NCBI RefSeq assembly: GCF_000568815.1
Contig: NZ_CP007201.1
Location: forward strand, 2,427,654-2,491,653
Direction: 5' to 3'
Length of the DNA: 64,000 nt
Source of the DNA: Sulfurospirillum multivorans DSM 12446
Lineage (GTDB): Bacteria; Campylobacterota; Campylobacteria; Campylobacterales; Sulfurospirillaceae
Below the pieces are notes generated by a model that saw only the letters and a list, made by a program, of their open reading frames with translations, made no database searches and was not told the origin of the DNA. Below are positions 18,330 through 26,354 of this stretch, piece after piece; the first letter of the stretch is position 1; the number at the start of each line of letters is the position of its first letter. Position numbers and translations under genes: made by a program.

Positions 18330-19618
18330 ATGCCTACCCTCTTACTTTGTAACGAATGAAACTTTTTATCCATGCCATTTTCTTTTCGAAATGCTCTAAA
18401 TTTTTCTATCATCGGGTAACCTTTTTCAAATGTCTCTTTAGAAACTCTCACATCTTTTGTTAGGTAGATTCTACCACCAAACCTCAAAACAATTTGATCA
18501 AGTTTATCCAGTAGCTCAAACAATCCTTTCTCGATCTTAAAGTCAAGCGCTAAGCTATACCCTTCCATAGGAAAGGAAAGATAGTTGGCATTGGCTTTAC
18601 CGTAAAGCTTTAACACAGCCAAGAAAGAGCCTTTCCCACTCTCCGCGATGGCTCCTAAAATCTCCTTAAGCCCCTCATAACTAACCTCTTTTGGTAAGAT
18701 AAATTGGTACTGAGTAAATCCACCTTTACCATAGATGCGATTCCAGTTATTTATAGCATCTAGTGGATAAAAGAAGGTATCGATATCTACTTTTTGATGA
18801 GACTCTCCTAATGGAGATTTTTTATAGTAAAGCCAGTTAAACGCTTTAACACTTAAATTGTTAAGCGCAAAAGAAGGGAACATGAACGGAATATTAAGCT
18901 TTTTTTTCTTTTGAAAATTTAGATCTCCATCATGAGCAAAATCTCCAACCATCAATAAACATTTACCTATATTGTCACCTTTGGCTAAACAATCAATCCA
19001 TGCAACAGAATAGGGCATATGAGCATATTTTTCAAATGCATCAAACGTTTCTTTAAGATTCTTTGTTTTAATAGTTATTTGATCAATATTTTTAGAATTA
19101 ATCTTTTTCAGAGAGACTTTGGCATCTAAAATGATACCTGTTAATCCCATACCTCCACAAGTGGCCAAAAAGAGCTCATCTCCTTTGTTACATGTAACGA
19201 TTTCACCATTGGCTAACATAATTCGCATTTCTTGGACACATTCGCTAAAACACCCTTCAACATGGTGGTTTTTGCCATGTACGTCACTTGCAATTGCGCC
19301 ACCAACCGTAATAAGCTTGGTACCTGGAGTGACTTTAAGAAACCATCCTTTAGGAACAAAAGCCTCCAATATCTCAGTAAGCAATACGCCGCTTTGACAA
19401 TGCACTATTCCTTCGTTTTTATCGAAACCTAGAAAATAGTTATAAGGTTTACAATAAACAATATTTTCAGCCAAAGCACTATCACCATAGCTTCTACCAT
19501 AACCAAAAGGAATCATTTGTTCTGTTTTTTCACAATAGTTTTGTAAACTCTTTTCATCTTTTAAACTAAAACTTTTATTTTTAATGAGAGGGTACATACC
19601 CCAACTTATTAGATTCAT
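18326..19618 (-). CDS. dprE1: DprE1-like FAD-dependent oxidase (decaprenylphosphoryl-ribose 2-oxidase)
   Basis: FAD-binding oxidoreductase of the vanillyl-alcohol-oxidase superfamily, 430 aa. The FAD-binding region has PFGYGRSYGDSALA, TPGTKLITVGGAIASDVHGKNHH and TCGGMGLTGII. Near the C-terminus YLTKDVRVSKETFEKGYP aligns with the DprE1 active-site lysine region (YLAKDSR in Mycobacterium). The position of the benzothiazinone-reactive Cys387 appears to be Ala (YSLALDF). I start it at the ATG at 19618 after AAGGAT; an upstream in-frame start inside gtrA adds six residues. It should oxidise C2 of polyprenyl-phosphoryl-ribose on the membrane. Confidence 0.82.
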   Translation of the reverse strand: MNLISWGMYPLIKNKSFSLKDEKSLQNYCEKTEQMIPFGYGRSYGDSALAENIVYCKPYNYFLGFDKNEGIVHCQSGVLLTEILEAFVPKGWFLKVTPGTKLITVGGAIASDVHGKNHHVEGCFSECVQEMRIMLANGEIVTCNKGDELFLATCGGMGLTGIILDAKVSLKKINSKNIDQITIKTKNLKETFDAFEKYAHMPYSVAWIDCLAKGDNIGKCLLMVGDFAHDGDLNFQKKKKLNIPFMFPSFALNNLSVKAFNWLYYKKSPLGESHQKVDIDTFFYPLDAINNWNRIYGKGGFTQYQFILPKEVSYEGLKEILGAIAESGKGSFLAVLKLYGKANANYLSFPMEGYSLALDFKIEKGLFELLDKLDQIVLRFGGRIYLTKDVRVSKETFEKGYPMIEKFRAFRKENGMDKKFHSLQSKRVGI

Positions 19619-19619
19619 T

Positions 19620-20009
19620 TTAATCCTTAAACACAAATTTTTTATCTAAAAAATACTTTATCATATAACCAATACTCAAACCAAGAACAGCACCAAAATA
19701 TTTTGCATTTTCATATTTAAACACAATATAAAATCCCATCTCAAATCCCCAAAATATAAAAGTTGTACAAACTCCCATAAGGGAATATAGAACAAACTTT
19801 TTACCATCATCTTTTTTATTTTTAGGTTTATGATAAAAAATATATCTTTTATCAAGAATATATTTAGAAAGAAGTCCAGCAAATGTACCAAGGAACATTG
19901 CGATATATAGTGATAAAAACCCGCTATATATTGCAAATGATATATATTGAAAAAATAAATTTATGATGGTTGAAAAAATTGCAAAAATAATATATTTTGA
20001 AGCTATCAA
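19620..20009 (-). CDS. GtrA-family four-helix membrane protein
   Basis: A 129-residue protein with four predicted membrane helices (about residues 5-27, 32-52, 75-95 and 100-122) and the GtrA-like ends KYIIFAIFSTIIN and GLSIGYMIKYFLDKKFVF. GtrA proteins are thought to help move or anchor polyprenyl-linked sugars. In Mycobacterium a GtrA protein (Rv3789) sits next to dprE1/dprE2, as it does here. It starts with TTG overlapping the UbiA stop (TTGA). It may flip the arabinose lipid or dock a partner glycosyltransferase. Confidence 0.82.
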   Translation of the reverse strand: MIASKYIIFAIFSTIINLFFQYISFAIYSGFLSLYIAMFLGTFAGLLSKYILDKRYIFYHKPKNKKDDGKKFVLYSLMGVCTTFIFWGFEMGFYIVFKYENAKYFGAVLGLSIGYMIKYFLDKKFVFKD

Positions 20010-20872
20010 TTGAAAATCTTAGCAATGAGATAAAAACTTGATAGCCATCCAACCAAAACTAATTGTAAAAAACGATCTTTCAAAACAAGTTTTGTTGGAC
20101 TACCGCTATTATGTTCTACAAATGTGAGTTGCATGTAACGCAGTATCCCAATGACGACAAAAAAAGATGTCAGATATAAATTGTGTGTACCAAGCCTTGT
20201 GATTACTTCTGGCGAAACCGTGTACATAATGTAAGAGACCACTGTAACGCCAGCCATAAGCGTCATTGCGGCATTGACCATCTCGAGATTGTACCCATCA
20301 ATATTTTTTCGTGTTTTTTTACCCTCAAGGGAGAGTAAACAATCATCCCTCCTTTTGGCTAACGCTAAAAATAAAGCCAAAACGAATGTGACTAAAACGA
20401 TCCACATTGATGGAGTATTGTTTATCAGAGTAGCTCCTGCATAGACCCTCAAAACAAATCCAATAGAGATAATAGAAATATCTAAAATAGAAATATGCTT
20501 AAGCTTGAATGTATAGGCAATATTTAAAAGCATGTAGAGAATAACTATTGCTAAAAAAGATGGAGACAATACAAATCCACCATAAACGGCAATAAAAGAA
20601 AGAACAACCATTAAGCTAATAGCAGAGTGTTTTGACACAGCACCACTTGCAAGTGGTCTATTTTTTTTTGTTGGATGCACTTGATCTTCGAGAATGTCTT
20701 TATAGTCATTTAAAATATAAATGCTACTGGCCGCTAAACAAAATATTGTAAACCCTAAAGTGACATCCAAAAAACTTTCACTTTGAAAATTAAACGTAAA
20801 AAAAAGTGGCGCAAATAAAAAAATATTTTTTATCCATTGGTGAAGACGCATTAAAGACAATATGTTAGTCAT
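20006..20872 (-). CDS. UbiA-family polyprenyl-phosphate phosphoribosyltransferase-like
   Basis: A 288-residue membrane prenyltransferase-fold enzyme with about eight or nine helices. The Asp-rich site is SIYILNDYKDILEDQVHPTK (near residues 51-70), followed by KNRPLASGAVS. This spacing and the HPTK/RPLASG tail match decaprenyl-phosphate 5-phosphoribosyltransferase (Rv3806c type) rather than 4-hydroxybenzoate prenyltransferase. By that analogy it would couple PRPP to a polyprenyl phosphate. It leads the run UbiA, GtrA, DprE1, DprE2, HAD. Its ATG overlaps a TAA that ends a remnant reading frame upstream. Confidence 0.82.
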   Translation of the reverse strand: MTNILSLMRLHQWIKNIFLFAPLFFTFNFQSESFLDVTLGFTIFCLAASSIYILNDYKDILEDQVHPTKKNRPLASGAVSKHSAISLMVVLSFIAVYGGFVLSPSFLAIVILYMLLNIAYTFKLKHISILDISIISIGFVLRVYAGATLINNTPSMWIVLVTFVLALFLALAKRRDDCLLSLEGKKTRKNIDGYNLEMVNAAMTLMAGVTVVSYIMYTVSPEVITRLGTHNLYLTSFFVVIGILRYMQLTFVEHNSGSPTKLVLKDRFLQLVLVGWLSSFYLIAKIFN

Positions 20873-20993
20873 TATTGTTTCCTACAAACATTTACATTAA
20901 TATTTTCAAAAGCTTCGCTTGTACAAAAAAAATCATTATTTTTTTGAATTAATTTGATTAGGGACTGATGACTACTATGCGACTCTATAATAA
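20873..20993 (-). pseudogene. 3' remnant of a lost gene upstream of the UbiA gene
   Basis: On the minus strand one frame stays open from the IS3-type element to a TAA overlapping the UbiA ATG (TAATG). It reads YIIIESHSSHQSLIKL, then further codons ending in VNVCRKQ. The start-stop overlap is the same coupling seen between intact genes here, so this looks like the tail of a gene whose body was removed by the insertion or an associated deletion. About 40 codons remain. An FkbM-like methyltransferase tail is possible, but I cannot establish it. Confidence 0.4.
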
Positions 20994-20997
20994 TATA

Positions 20998-22323
20998 ATG
21001 GCCTGAATATTTAAGACATAAATTCATCAAGATTTATTTCCAAAAAAGTTAAAATATAGCAACATTATGGAGATAAAAATGAGCAGAAAAAAAGGTCAAA
21101 GTTACAGTGCAGAGCAAAAGACAAAAATAGTGTTAGAGCTCCTCAAAGAAGAAGAGACCATTGCACAAATAGCCACTAAATATAAAATAGCTTCACAATC
21201 TATCACAAAGTGGAAAAAGCAATTTTTGGAAAATGCTTCACTGGCATTTGAACCCACTCGTGCAGCGCAAGAGTTTAAAGATGAGATAAAATCTAAAGAT
21301 GAAGAGATAGCTGAGCTTCAGAAACAACTGGGTAAATCCGTTGTTGAAAAGGAATGGCTAGCAAAAAAGCTAGAGAGCTCGGTCTCATTAAATAAGCGTA
21401 AAACACTTGTTGAGAACGAGCTCGAATTAAGTAAAACCCTGCAATGTAAACTTTTGCATATCAGTCGTGCCACTCATTATTATAAACCAGTGCCCATTAG
21501 TGAACAGAATTTAAAAATAATGCATACTATAGATGAGATAGCAACAGATAATTCAGAATACGGTTATCGCTATATTCATCAGCAATTGCTTGAAGATGGC
21601 TACAATATTGGAAAAGACAGAGTATTGAAGTATATGCAATTGATGGGCATACAAGCACTGTATCCAACCAAGAAGCGTCTTACAAGTATCAAAAACCCTG
21701 AGCATACCATCTTCCCATACTTACTTAAAGAGTATTGGAGTAGAACAGGTAAAACCAAACAGATATATGTTCCAGCGCCAAATGAAGTCTGGAGTGGAGA
21801 CATCACTTATATTAGAACTAATGGTGGCTTTATGTATCTTGCTGCAGTGATTGATTGGCACACTAAAGCAATCCTAGCCTATAAAATTTCAAACTCAATG
21901 GATGCAACATTAGCCACTGATGTGCTTAAAACTGCACTATTAAAATATCCAAAGCCTAAAATATTCAATAGTGACCAAGGAAGCCAGTACACAAGTTATG
22001 AGCACACGCAAGTATTGAAACAAAATGATATTCAGATTTCAATGAATGGTAAAGGCAGATCAATTGATAATATTGTGATAGAGAGATTTTTTAGAACTCT
22101 TAAACATGGTAATATTTATATCAGTGACTATCAATCTATTAAGGAGTTAAAAGAAGGTGTAAAAAACTACATCCATAAATATAATTTTAAGAGATTTCAT
22201 TCAGCGATTGGCTATCAAAAACCTATGAATCTGTATCTTGAATTTATAAAAAATGTAGGGTAAGGTAACAGTAAGAGGTGGAAATTAATTGAGCTGAAAA
22301 GTTGTCTTGATTTTTCAGGCCAT
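20998..22323 (+). mobile_element. IS3-family insertion sequence
   Basis: A 1.3-kb element with one transposase gene. Terminal inverted repeats match at 17 of 20 bases: TGGCCTGAATATTTAAGACA at 20999-21018 and, on the other strand, TGGCCTGAAAAATCAAGACA at 22322-22303. Including one further matching base at each end, it is flanked by TATA on both sides (20994-20997, 22324-22327), a likely target duplication. Its right junction creates the TAA that ends the repeat-protein fragment. Confidence 0.85.
21079..22263 (+). CDS. IS3-family transposase, single-frame OrfA-OrfB
   Basis: A 394-residue transposase. The N-terminal part is an OrfA-like helix-turn-helix (YSAEQKTKIVLELLKEEET, IASQSITKWKKQF) and coiled coil. 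The C-terminal part is an OrfB-like integrase core with the DDE residues in VWSGDITYIRT, FNSDQGSQYTS and IVIERFFRTLKHG, plus FHSAIGYQKPM at the end. In most IS3 elements the two parts are joined by a -1 frameshift; here they are one continuous frame. I start it at 21079 because GGAGAT precedes that ATG, while the ATG at 21067 overlaps the ribosome-binding site. It appears intact and is the only plus-strand gene in the cluster. Confidence 0.92.
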   Translation: MSRKKGQSYSAEQKTKIVLELLKEEETIAQIATKYKIASQSITKWKKQFLENASLAFEPTRAAQEFKDEIKSKDEEIAELQKQLGKSVVEKEWLAKKLESSVSLNKRKTLVENELELSKTLQCKLLHISRATHYYKPVPISEQNLKIMHTIDEIATDNSEYGYRYIHQQLLEDGYNIGKDRVLKYMQLMGIQALYPTKKRLTSIKNPEHTIFPYLLKEYWSRTGKTKQIYVPAPNEVWSGDITYIRTNGGFMYLAAVIDWHTKAILAYKISNSMDATLATDVLKTALLKYPKPKIFNSDQGSQYTSYEHTQVLKQNDIQISMNGKGRSIDNIVIERFFRTLKHGNIYISDYQSIKELKEGVKNYIHKYNFKRFHSAIGYQKPMNLYLEFIKNVG

Positions 22324-22661
22324 TATAGACCATGCAATTTCACTTCAGATACAGCTCTTCTAATTAAATGAGGGTTTTTTTTGACAAATTTTATTATTTT
22401 TAATAAATTTACATTCATATTTTTTAGTGATGCTTTTCGTTGTTCTTTTTTCCCATGTTTTATATAGTGAATCAATGGATTAATATTTGCATCTTTTATA
22501 TCTTGATGTGTTTCAAGATAAAAACTCGTGTCAAATTTATCAGATGGATTTCGTCCCTCTTTCCACCCATGTTCCAAATAGTGTAATATAGGATTAATAT
22601 TTGCATCTTTTATATCTTTATATGTTTCAAGATAAAAATTCGTGTCAAAATATATACTATA
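22323..22661 (-). pseudogene. Repeat protein, 3' part, cut by an IS on each side
   Basis: Downstream fragment of the gene starting at 24482. It encodes repeat units of about 36 residues of the form FDTxFYLETxxDIKDANINPxxHYxxHGxKEGR. The two units here are nearly identical at DNA level, so a recent duplication is likely. The tail is KFVKKNPHLIRRAVSEVKLHGL. The stop TAA uses the first base of the IS3 element; without it the frame would run six more codons to a TAG. Such repeats occur at the ends of some glycosyltransferases and rhamnan-synthesis proteins. I do not know the function. Confidence 0.75.
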
Positions 22662-24184
22662 GAGCCACTTGCAAATTCAAATCCAAGCAAGTAGCTAGTT
22701 TTTTACTATAGCTGTTTCTAACTTTTAAAAAATCATTTTACTCGTGTATTGAACGAAATTGTAACTTTTTATCTCAAATTCATCTAAAAATCATATTTTT
22801 ACCTCGTGCTTTATGGTTTTATTGTTAAATTTACATAGTTTTTGTATTTTTTCTCATAGAATCAAGTTAGAAGTTTTAAACTTTGATGGATACAGACACA
22901 TAGAATTCCAAATGCTAAAACTGAAGCCACTTTAGTAGCTTCTTGATAATAAATTGTATTACATCCGAAATCTTCTTTAAGGTATTTATTGACTCTCTCA
23001 ACCATACTTCTTTGGTTGTAGTGATGGGTATCTGAACTTTGAGTAAGGTTTAGCATTTCAAATTTTTTTTGTTCTTCAAGTTTTAGTTCTATTTTTTCTT
23101 TTAACTCCGTAGAGTTTTTAGGATTGATATCAATGAGCGGTCTATGATTTAGCTTTTTGGAAAAATCTCTGATGTTATTGCTGTCGTATCCTGCATCTTG
23201 AAGATCGTAAAGATATGATACTCTTTGGCTTGTCTCATTCATAAGTGGCAGCGCCACGGAACTATCATGTATATTAGCCCCTGAATAAAAAGCAGTTATC
23301 GGAATATCTCCATCAACTGCAGATATATGAAGTTTGCCACCTATCCATACTTCACGATTACCTTTGGAGTTCTGTTTTACCCCTACGCCACACTTGGTTG
23401 ATACCAAAGAAAGCATCTCCTTTGTTGTCGTCATAGTTCGTTGCTGTTGTAGGATTGTGGGCTTTTTTGAAAAAGGAGTTTCTCCTTTTTTAGGTCGTCC
23501 TCTTTTGTTCTTAGGTATTGGCTCTTTTTTGGCTTTTACAGGTTTAACTCTCAGTGGTATTTTTGTCGCATCGGTTGCATTATAAAAAAATATTGTATGC
23601 TCAAGATACTCTTTAACAAACCGCTCATGAGTCTTTGCGGCAATTTGAAGAACACTAAGTTCTTTAAAGACTCTACTAAATTTTGACTCACTTGGAATAT
23701 TACTTTTGTATCTCCATCCACATAATATTCTAAGGGTTCTATCGTTCTTTAGCCTATCAATCAAATCTCTTGTTGTTTGAATATTGTAAACACTCTTTGC
23801 AATAAATGCTCGTGCAATCTCTTCCCTATCCTTTGGAGTGTTTGTAATAGATACAACAGTTAAATTTTTCTCAATCTCTGCAAAGTCTAATATCTTGATA
23901 AGCTTTTGCTCTTTATGTGATAACGCCTTTAATTGAAGATCCTCTTTGAGTATAGGAAATAAAGAGTTCTCTTGGTTTACAATTCTCAGCAACATTTTTG
24001 ATAATCCAGAGGAAGCATTTTTAAAAGAAAAATTTGGTAATATACTCATTATAAAGCCTATTTGATTGGTGTTTTGGATCGTTTTTGTGGTAAAAAATTA
24101 TACCATTTATACCATTTCAAAAGGCTTTTTAAAATTTAAATTAGCTTAAATTATGAGTTGTTTGTGGGAATCTGCAAGTGGCTC
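22662..24184 (-). mobile_element. DDE insertion sequence (IS1182/IS5-like) inside the repeat-protein gene
   Basis: A 1523-bp element. The terminal inverted repeats GAGCCACTTGCAAATTC (22662-22678) and GAGCCACTTGCAGATTC (read on the other strand, 24184-24168) match at 16 of 17 bases. TATA flanks both ends (22658-22661 and 24185-24188). Removing the element and one TATA restores an open frame of 210 codons in the host gene, which confirms the boundaries. About 200 bases at its left end are non-coding. Confidence 0.9.
22862..24049 (-). CDS. DDE transposase, IS1182/IS5-like
   Basis: A 395-residue transposase that fills the element. The N-terminal half has a helical DUF772/InsH-type segment (TLRILCGWRYKSNIPSESKFSRVFKE). 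A basic linker (KNKRGRPKKGE) follows. The catalytic residues fit NATDATKI, QDAGYDSNNIRDF and RSMVERVNKYLKEDFG. It is full length with no visible frameshift. The family assignment rests on these motifs; IS4 or IS5 subgroups are alternatives. Confidence 0.85.
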   Translation of the reverse strand: MSILPNFSFKNASSGLSKMLLRIVNQENSLFPILKEDLQLKALSHKEQKLIKILDFAEIEKNLTVVSITNTPKDREEIARAFIAKSVYNIQTTRDLIDRLKNDRTLRILCGWRYKSNIPSESKFSRVFKELSVLQIAAKTHERFVKEYLEHTIFFYNATDATKIPLRVKPVKAKKEPIPKNKRGRPKKGETPFSKKPTILQQQRTMTTTKEMLSLVSTKCGVGVKQNSKGNREVWIGGKLHISAVDGDIPITAFYSGANIHDSSVALPLMNETSQRVSYLYDLQDAGYDSNNIRDFSKKLNHRPLIDINPKNSTELKEKIELKLEEQKKFEMLNLTQSSDTHHYNQRSMVERVNKYLKEDFGCNTIYYQEATKVASVLAFGILCVCIHQSLKLLT

Positions 24185-24482
24185 TATAAAACAAAATATT
24201 ATAATCACTTAATAAAGCTGGTAATCTACCTTCATAGTACCCAAACTTTATATAATGTACAAGAGGATTTAAACCACGTTCTTTTACATCTAAATTATTA
24301 TCTAAATAATAGTTTGTATCAAAATATTTAGAGGGGTTATATCCTTCTTTCCATCCAGACTTTAAATAATGTTTAACTGGATCAATATCTTTCTTTCTAA
24401 CATCTTCATATGTTGTGAGATAATATCTTTCATCAAATAAACCCGATTTTTTAATAGTTTTATAGTAACTTCGAAATATCAT
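24185..24482 (-). pseudogene. Repeat protein, 5' part, interrupted by the DDE element
   Basis: N-terminal fragment of a protein built from about four 36-residue units. Unit 1 is FDERYYLTTYEDV with DPVKHYLKSGWKEGYNPS and unit 2 is FDTNYYLDNNLDV with NPLVHYIKFGYYEGRLP. The open frame continues 14 codons into the IS (ending TTHNLS), giving a chimeric 113-residue product if expressed. The ATG overlaps the stop of the upstream capsule-type glycosyltransferase (ATGA), so the intact gene was its coupled partner. Rejoined with the 3' part it would be 210 residues. Confidence 0.78.
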
Positions 24483-26335
24483 AATTGCCCTTTTATGATG
24501 CGTTTAAGATTTCTTAATGGTCTTGTCATCTTCCAACTTTTAGAAGTATAAACATCTATTAGTTCTTGATTTAAGGTTTGAATGTTTGCTTCTTTGGTTG
24601 AAAGTTCTTCATTTAGACTTTGAATGTTTGCTTCTTTGGTTGAAAGTTCTTCATTTTTTTGCTTTACACATACATGTAAAGCATCTTTTGCAACATGCGT
24701 ATATCGCAAAACCACAACCAACGATTGAGCATTTTCAAAGGTACTTTCATCGATACCACTAAAATACATCTGTGAATCATCGGTAGTGAAAAAGTAACTT
24801 TTACCATGATGTATCTCAGCATTTGAATGCACATACGGTAAAAGGTCTATTGCGTCTATATTTTTCTTTACATGTAAGCTTTCTATCTCGATGACACAAC
24901 ATTCATTCAGTGGGTCAAGGCGTAGGGTTTTTATCGTTTGTTTGTCTGTGAGGTCAAAAGTAAATTCTTGGTTTTCCGTGTTTTGAGCGACTGGTAGTTT
25001 GATGGAATTTTCTTCTGATATGCCATCTCCTTGGTCTATGAAGAGTTGGGTAAAATGACCAAAGACATATTGTGGTACGACTTTGGATTGTTCATTTACA
25101 ACGGAGGAAAGATGCTCAAAAATATTTTCATCAGTATCCATAGCATCATAAAAGCCAAAATCTATGCCATTATCTCTAAATTTATCAAGAGATTTATTTA
25201 AAAATTTACTTAACCAAATAGGATCATGTAGGTATTTGGGTGTGATGGCATACCGTGTGAGTATGTAGTATAAAATTGCATCTTTGTTTTTTACTGGCAA
25301 TGATAATGTTTTTTCTATATTGTCCAAGTTTATACTATCTGCGAGATAGTGAAAACATTTTTTTCCAAGTGTGATGACTTTTTTATCAAATAAAATTGCC
25401 TGTAGAGCCAACGAAGATGAAACGGTAATAACACCATCAACAAAAGGCAATATAAACTGACCAGATGCATAGATAGTATTGAACTCTTGAAGAGAGATAA
25501 AATGTGGATATTTCCATTGCAAAAACTTAATTGCATCTTCTGAAAGCACTGGATACTCAGGGTGCATATTCACAACAATACCGATATTGGATGGAACATT
25601 ATCTAAAACATATACACAGTATTCGTATTGGCTTTTAAATGGTACTAAATCATCAAAAAGATAATATCTTGAAAACTGTAAAGGAAGCAAGACAAGATGA
25701 TCAAACTGTTCTCTTTTTTGGATAAATATCGCTTCAAAAGGACTTTTTTTCTTGAGTGTTTGTTGGCATAATTGTTTAAAGTTTTCCAAGAGCTGAATTT
25801 GTCCAGAAGACAAGTGAAGCTTTTCAATCTCTGCTTTAAATTTATCAAAATAAGAAGAACTATGCATACCTATAGGATCTAAGAACCAAGACATAGGATA
25901 TGGCAACCTTGAAAAAATGCTAAATTCATGGTGAAGTACCAAGGCACTAGAATAAAGTGAAGCCAAGAAAGGAACTGGCGAGAAAGTGATAATCACATCG
26001 GGAATATACGCCTCTAATTTATGGCTCATTAATTCTTTGTAATATGTTAGTTGCTCTTGTGTGTAGCTATTATTATGCCAAGCGGTTGTTACTGTAAGAT
26101 AATTAGTATCAAACGGTTTTAAAAGTTCTTGTTGAGATAAAGCATGAACCACAATATTTTTGTCACTATCTATCGTCTGAGCTATAGCTTCATTGGTTAT
26201 AAGGGAAAATTCATAATTTTCTTTCGTTTCTCTTAGTGTTTTAATAATATTCCAACTAACATAATTAGCCCAACCTTCTTTCCAATACGGCTTATCTTGC
26301 TCGATTAATGGTTCTATGTAAAAAAGAATGTTCAT
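24479..26335 (-). CDS. Capsule-type (KpsS/KpsC-like) glycosyltransferase with C-terminal coiled coil
   Basis: A 618-residue cytoplasmic protein. Residues about 250-350 contain NMHPEYP and DGVITVSSSLALQAILFDKKVITLGKKCFH, the pattern of the capsule polysaccharide synthesis (Kdo-transferase-like, GT-B) fold. Residues about 430-550 form a separate beta-rich domain. The end is a coiled coil with a 14-residue repeat (LNEELSTKEANIQS, twice, then a degenerate third) and the basic tail SKSWKMTRPLRNLKRI, seen at the ends of many surface-glycan glycosyltransferases. The start is the ATG at 26335 after AAGGGA. Substrate unknown. Confidence 0.7.
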   Translation of the reverse strand: MNILFYIEPLIEQDKPYWKEGWANYVSWNIIKTLRETKENYEFSLITNEAIAQTIDSDKNIVVHALSQQELLKPFDTNYLTVTTAWHNNSYTQEQLTYYKELMSHKLEAYIPDVIITFSPVPFLASLYSSALVLHHEFSIFSRLPYPMSWFLDPIGMHSSSYFDKFKAEIEKLHLSSGQIQLLENFKQLCQQTLKKKSPFEAIFIQKREQFDHLVLLPLQFSRYYLFDDLVPFKSQYEYCVYVLDNVPSNIGIVVNMHPEYPVLSEDAIKFLQWKYPHFISLQEFNTIYASGQFILPFVDGVITVSSSLALQAILFDKKVITLGKKCFHYLADSINLDNIEKTLSLPVKNKDAILYYILTRYAITPKYLHDPIWLSKFLNKSLDKFRDNGIDFGFYDAMDTDENIFEHLSSVVNEQSKVVPQYVFGHFTQLFIDQGDGISEENSIKLPVAQNTENQEFTFDLTDKQTIKTLRLDPLNECCVIEIESLHVKKNIDAIDLLPYVHSNAEIHHGKSYFFTTDDSQMYFSGIDESTFENAQSLVVVLRYTHVAKDALHVCVKQKNEELSTKEANIQSLNEELSTKEANIQTLNQELIDVYTSKSWKMTRPLRNLKRIIKGQL

Positions 26336-26354
26336 TAAAATTTGTCCCTTAAAT

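Noticed and set aside
22323-22661. CRISPR-like repeats
   Set aside because: The repeats are in-frame protein repeats with no constant repeat-spacer pattern. No cas genes are in the window.
24141-24482. Intact 113-residue gene
   Set aside because: Its last 14 codons lie inside the IS end; it is the broken 5' part of a longer gene.
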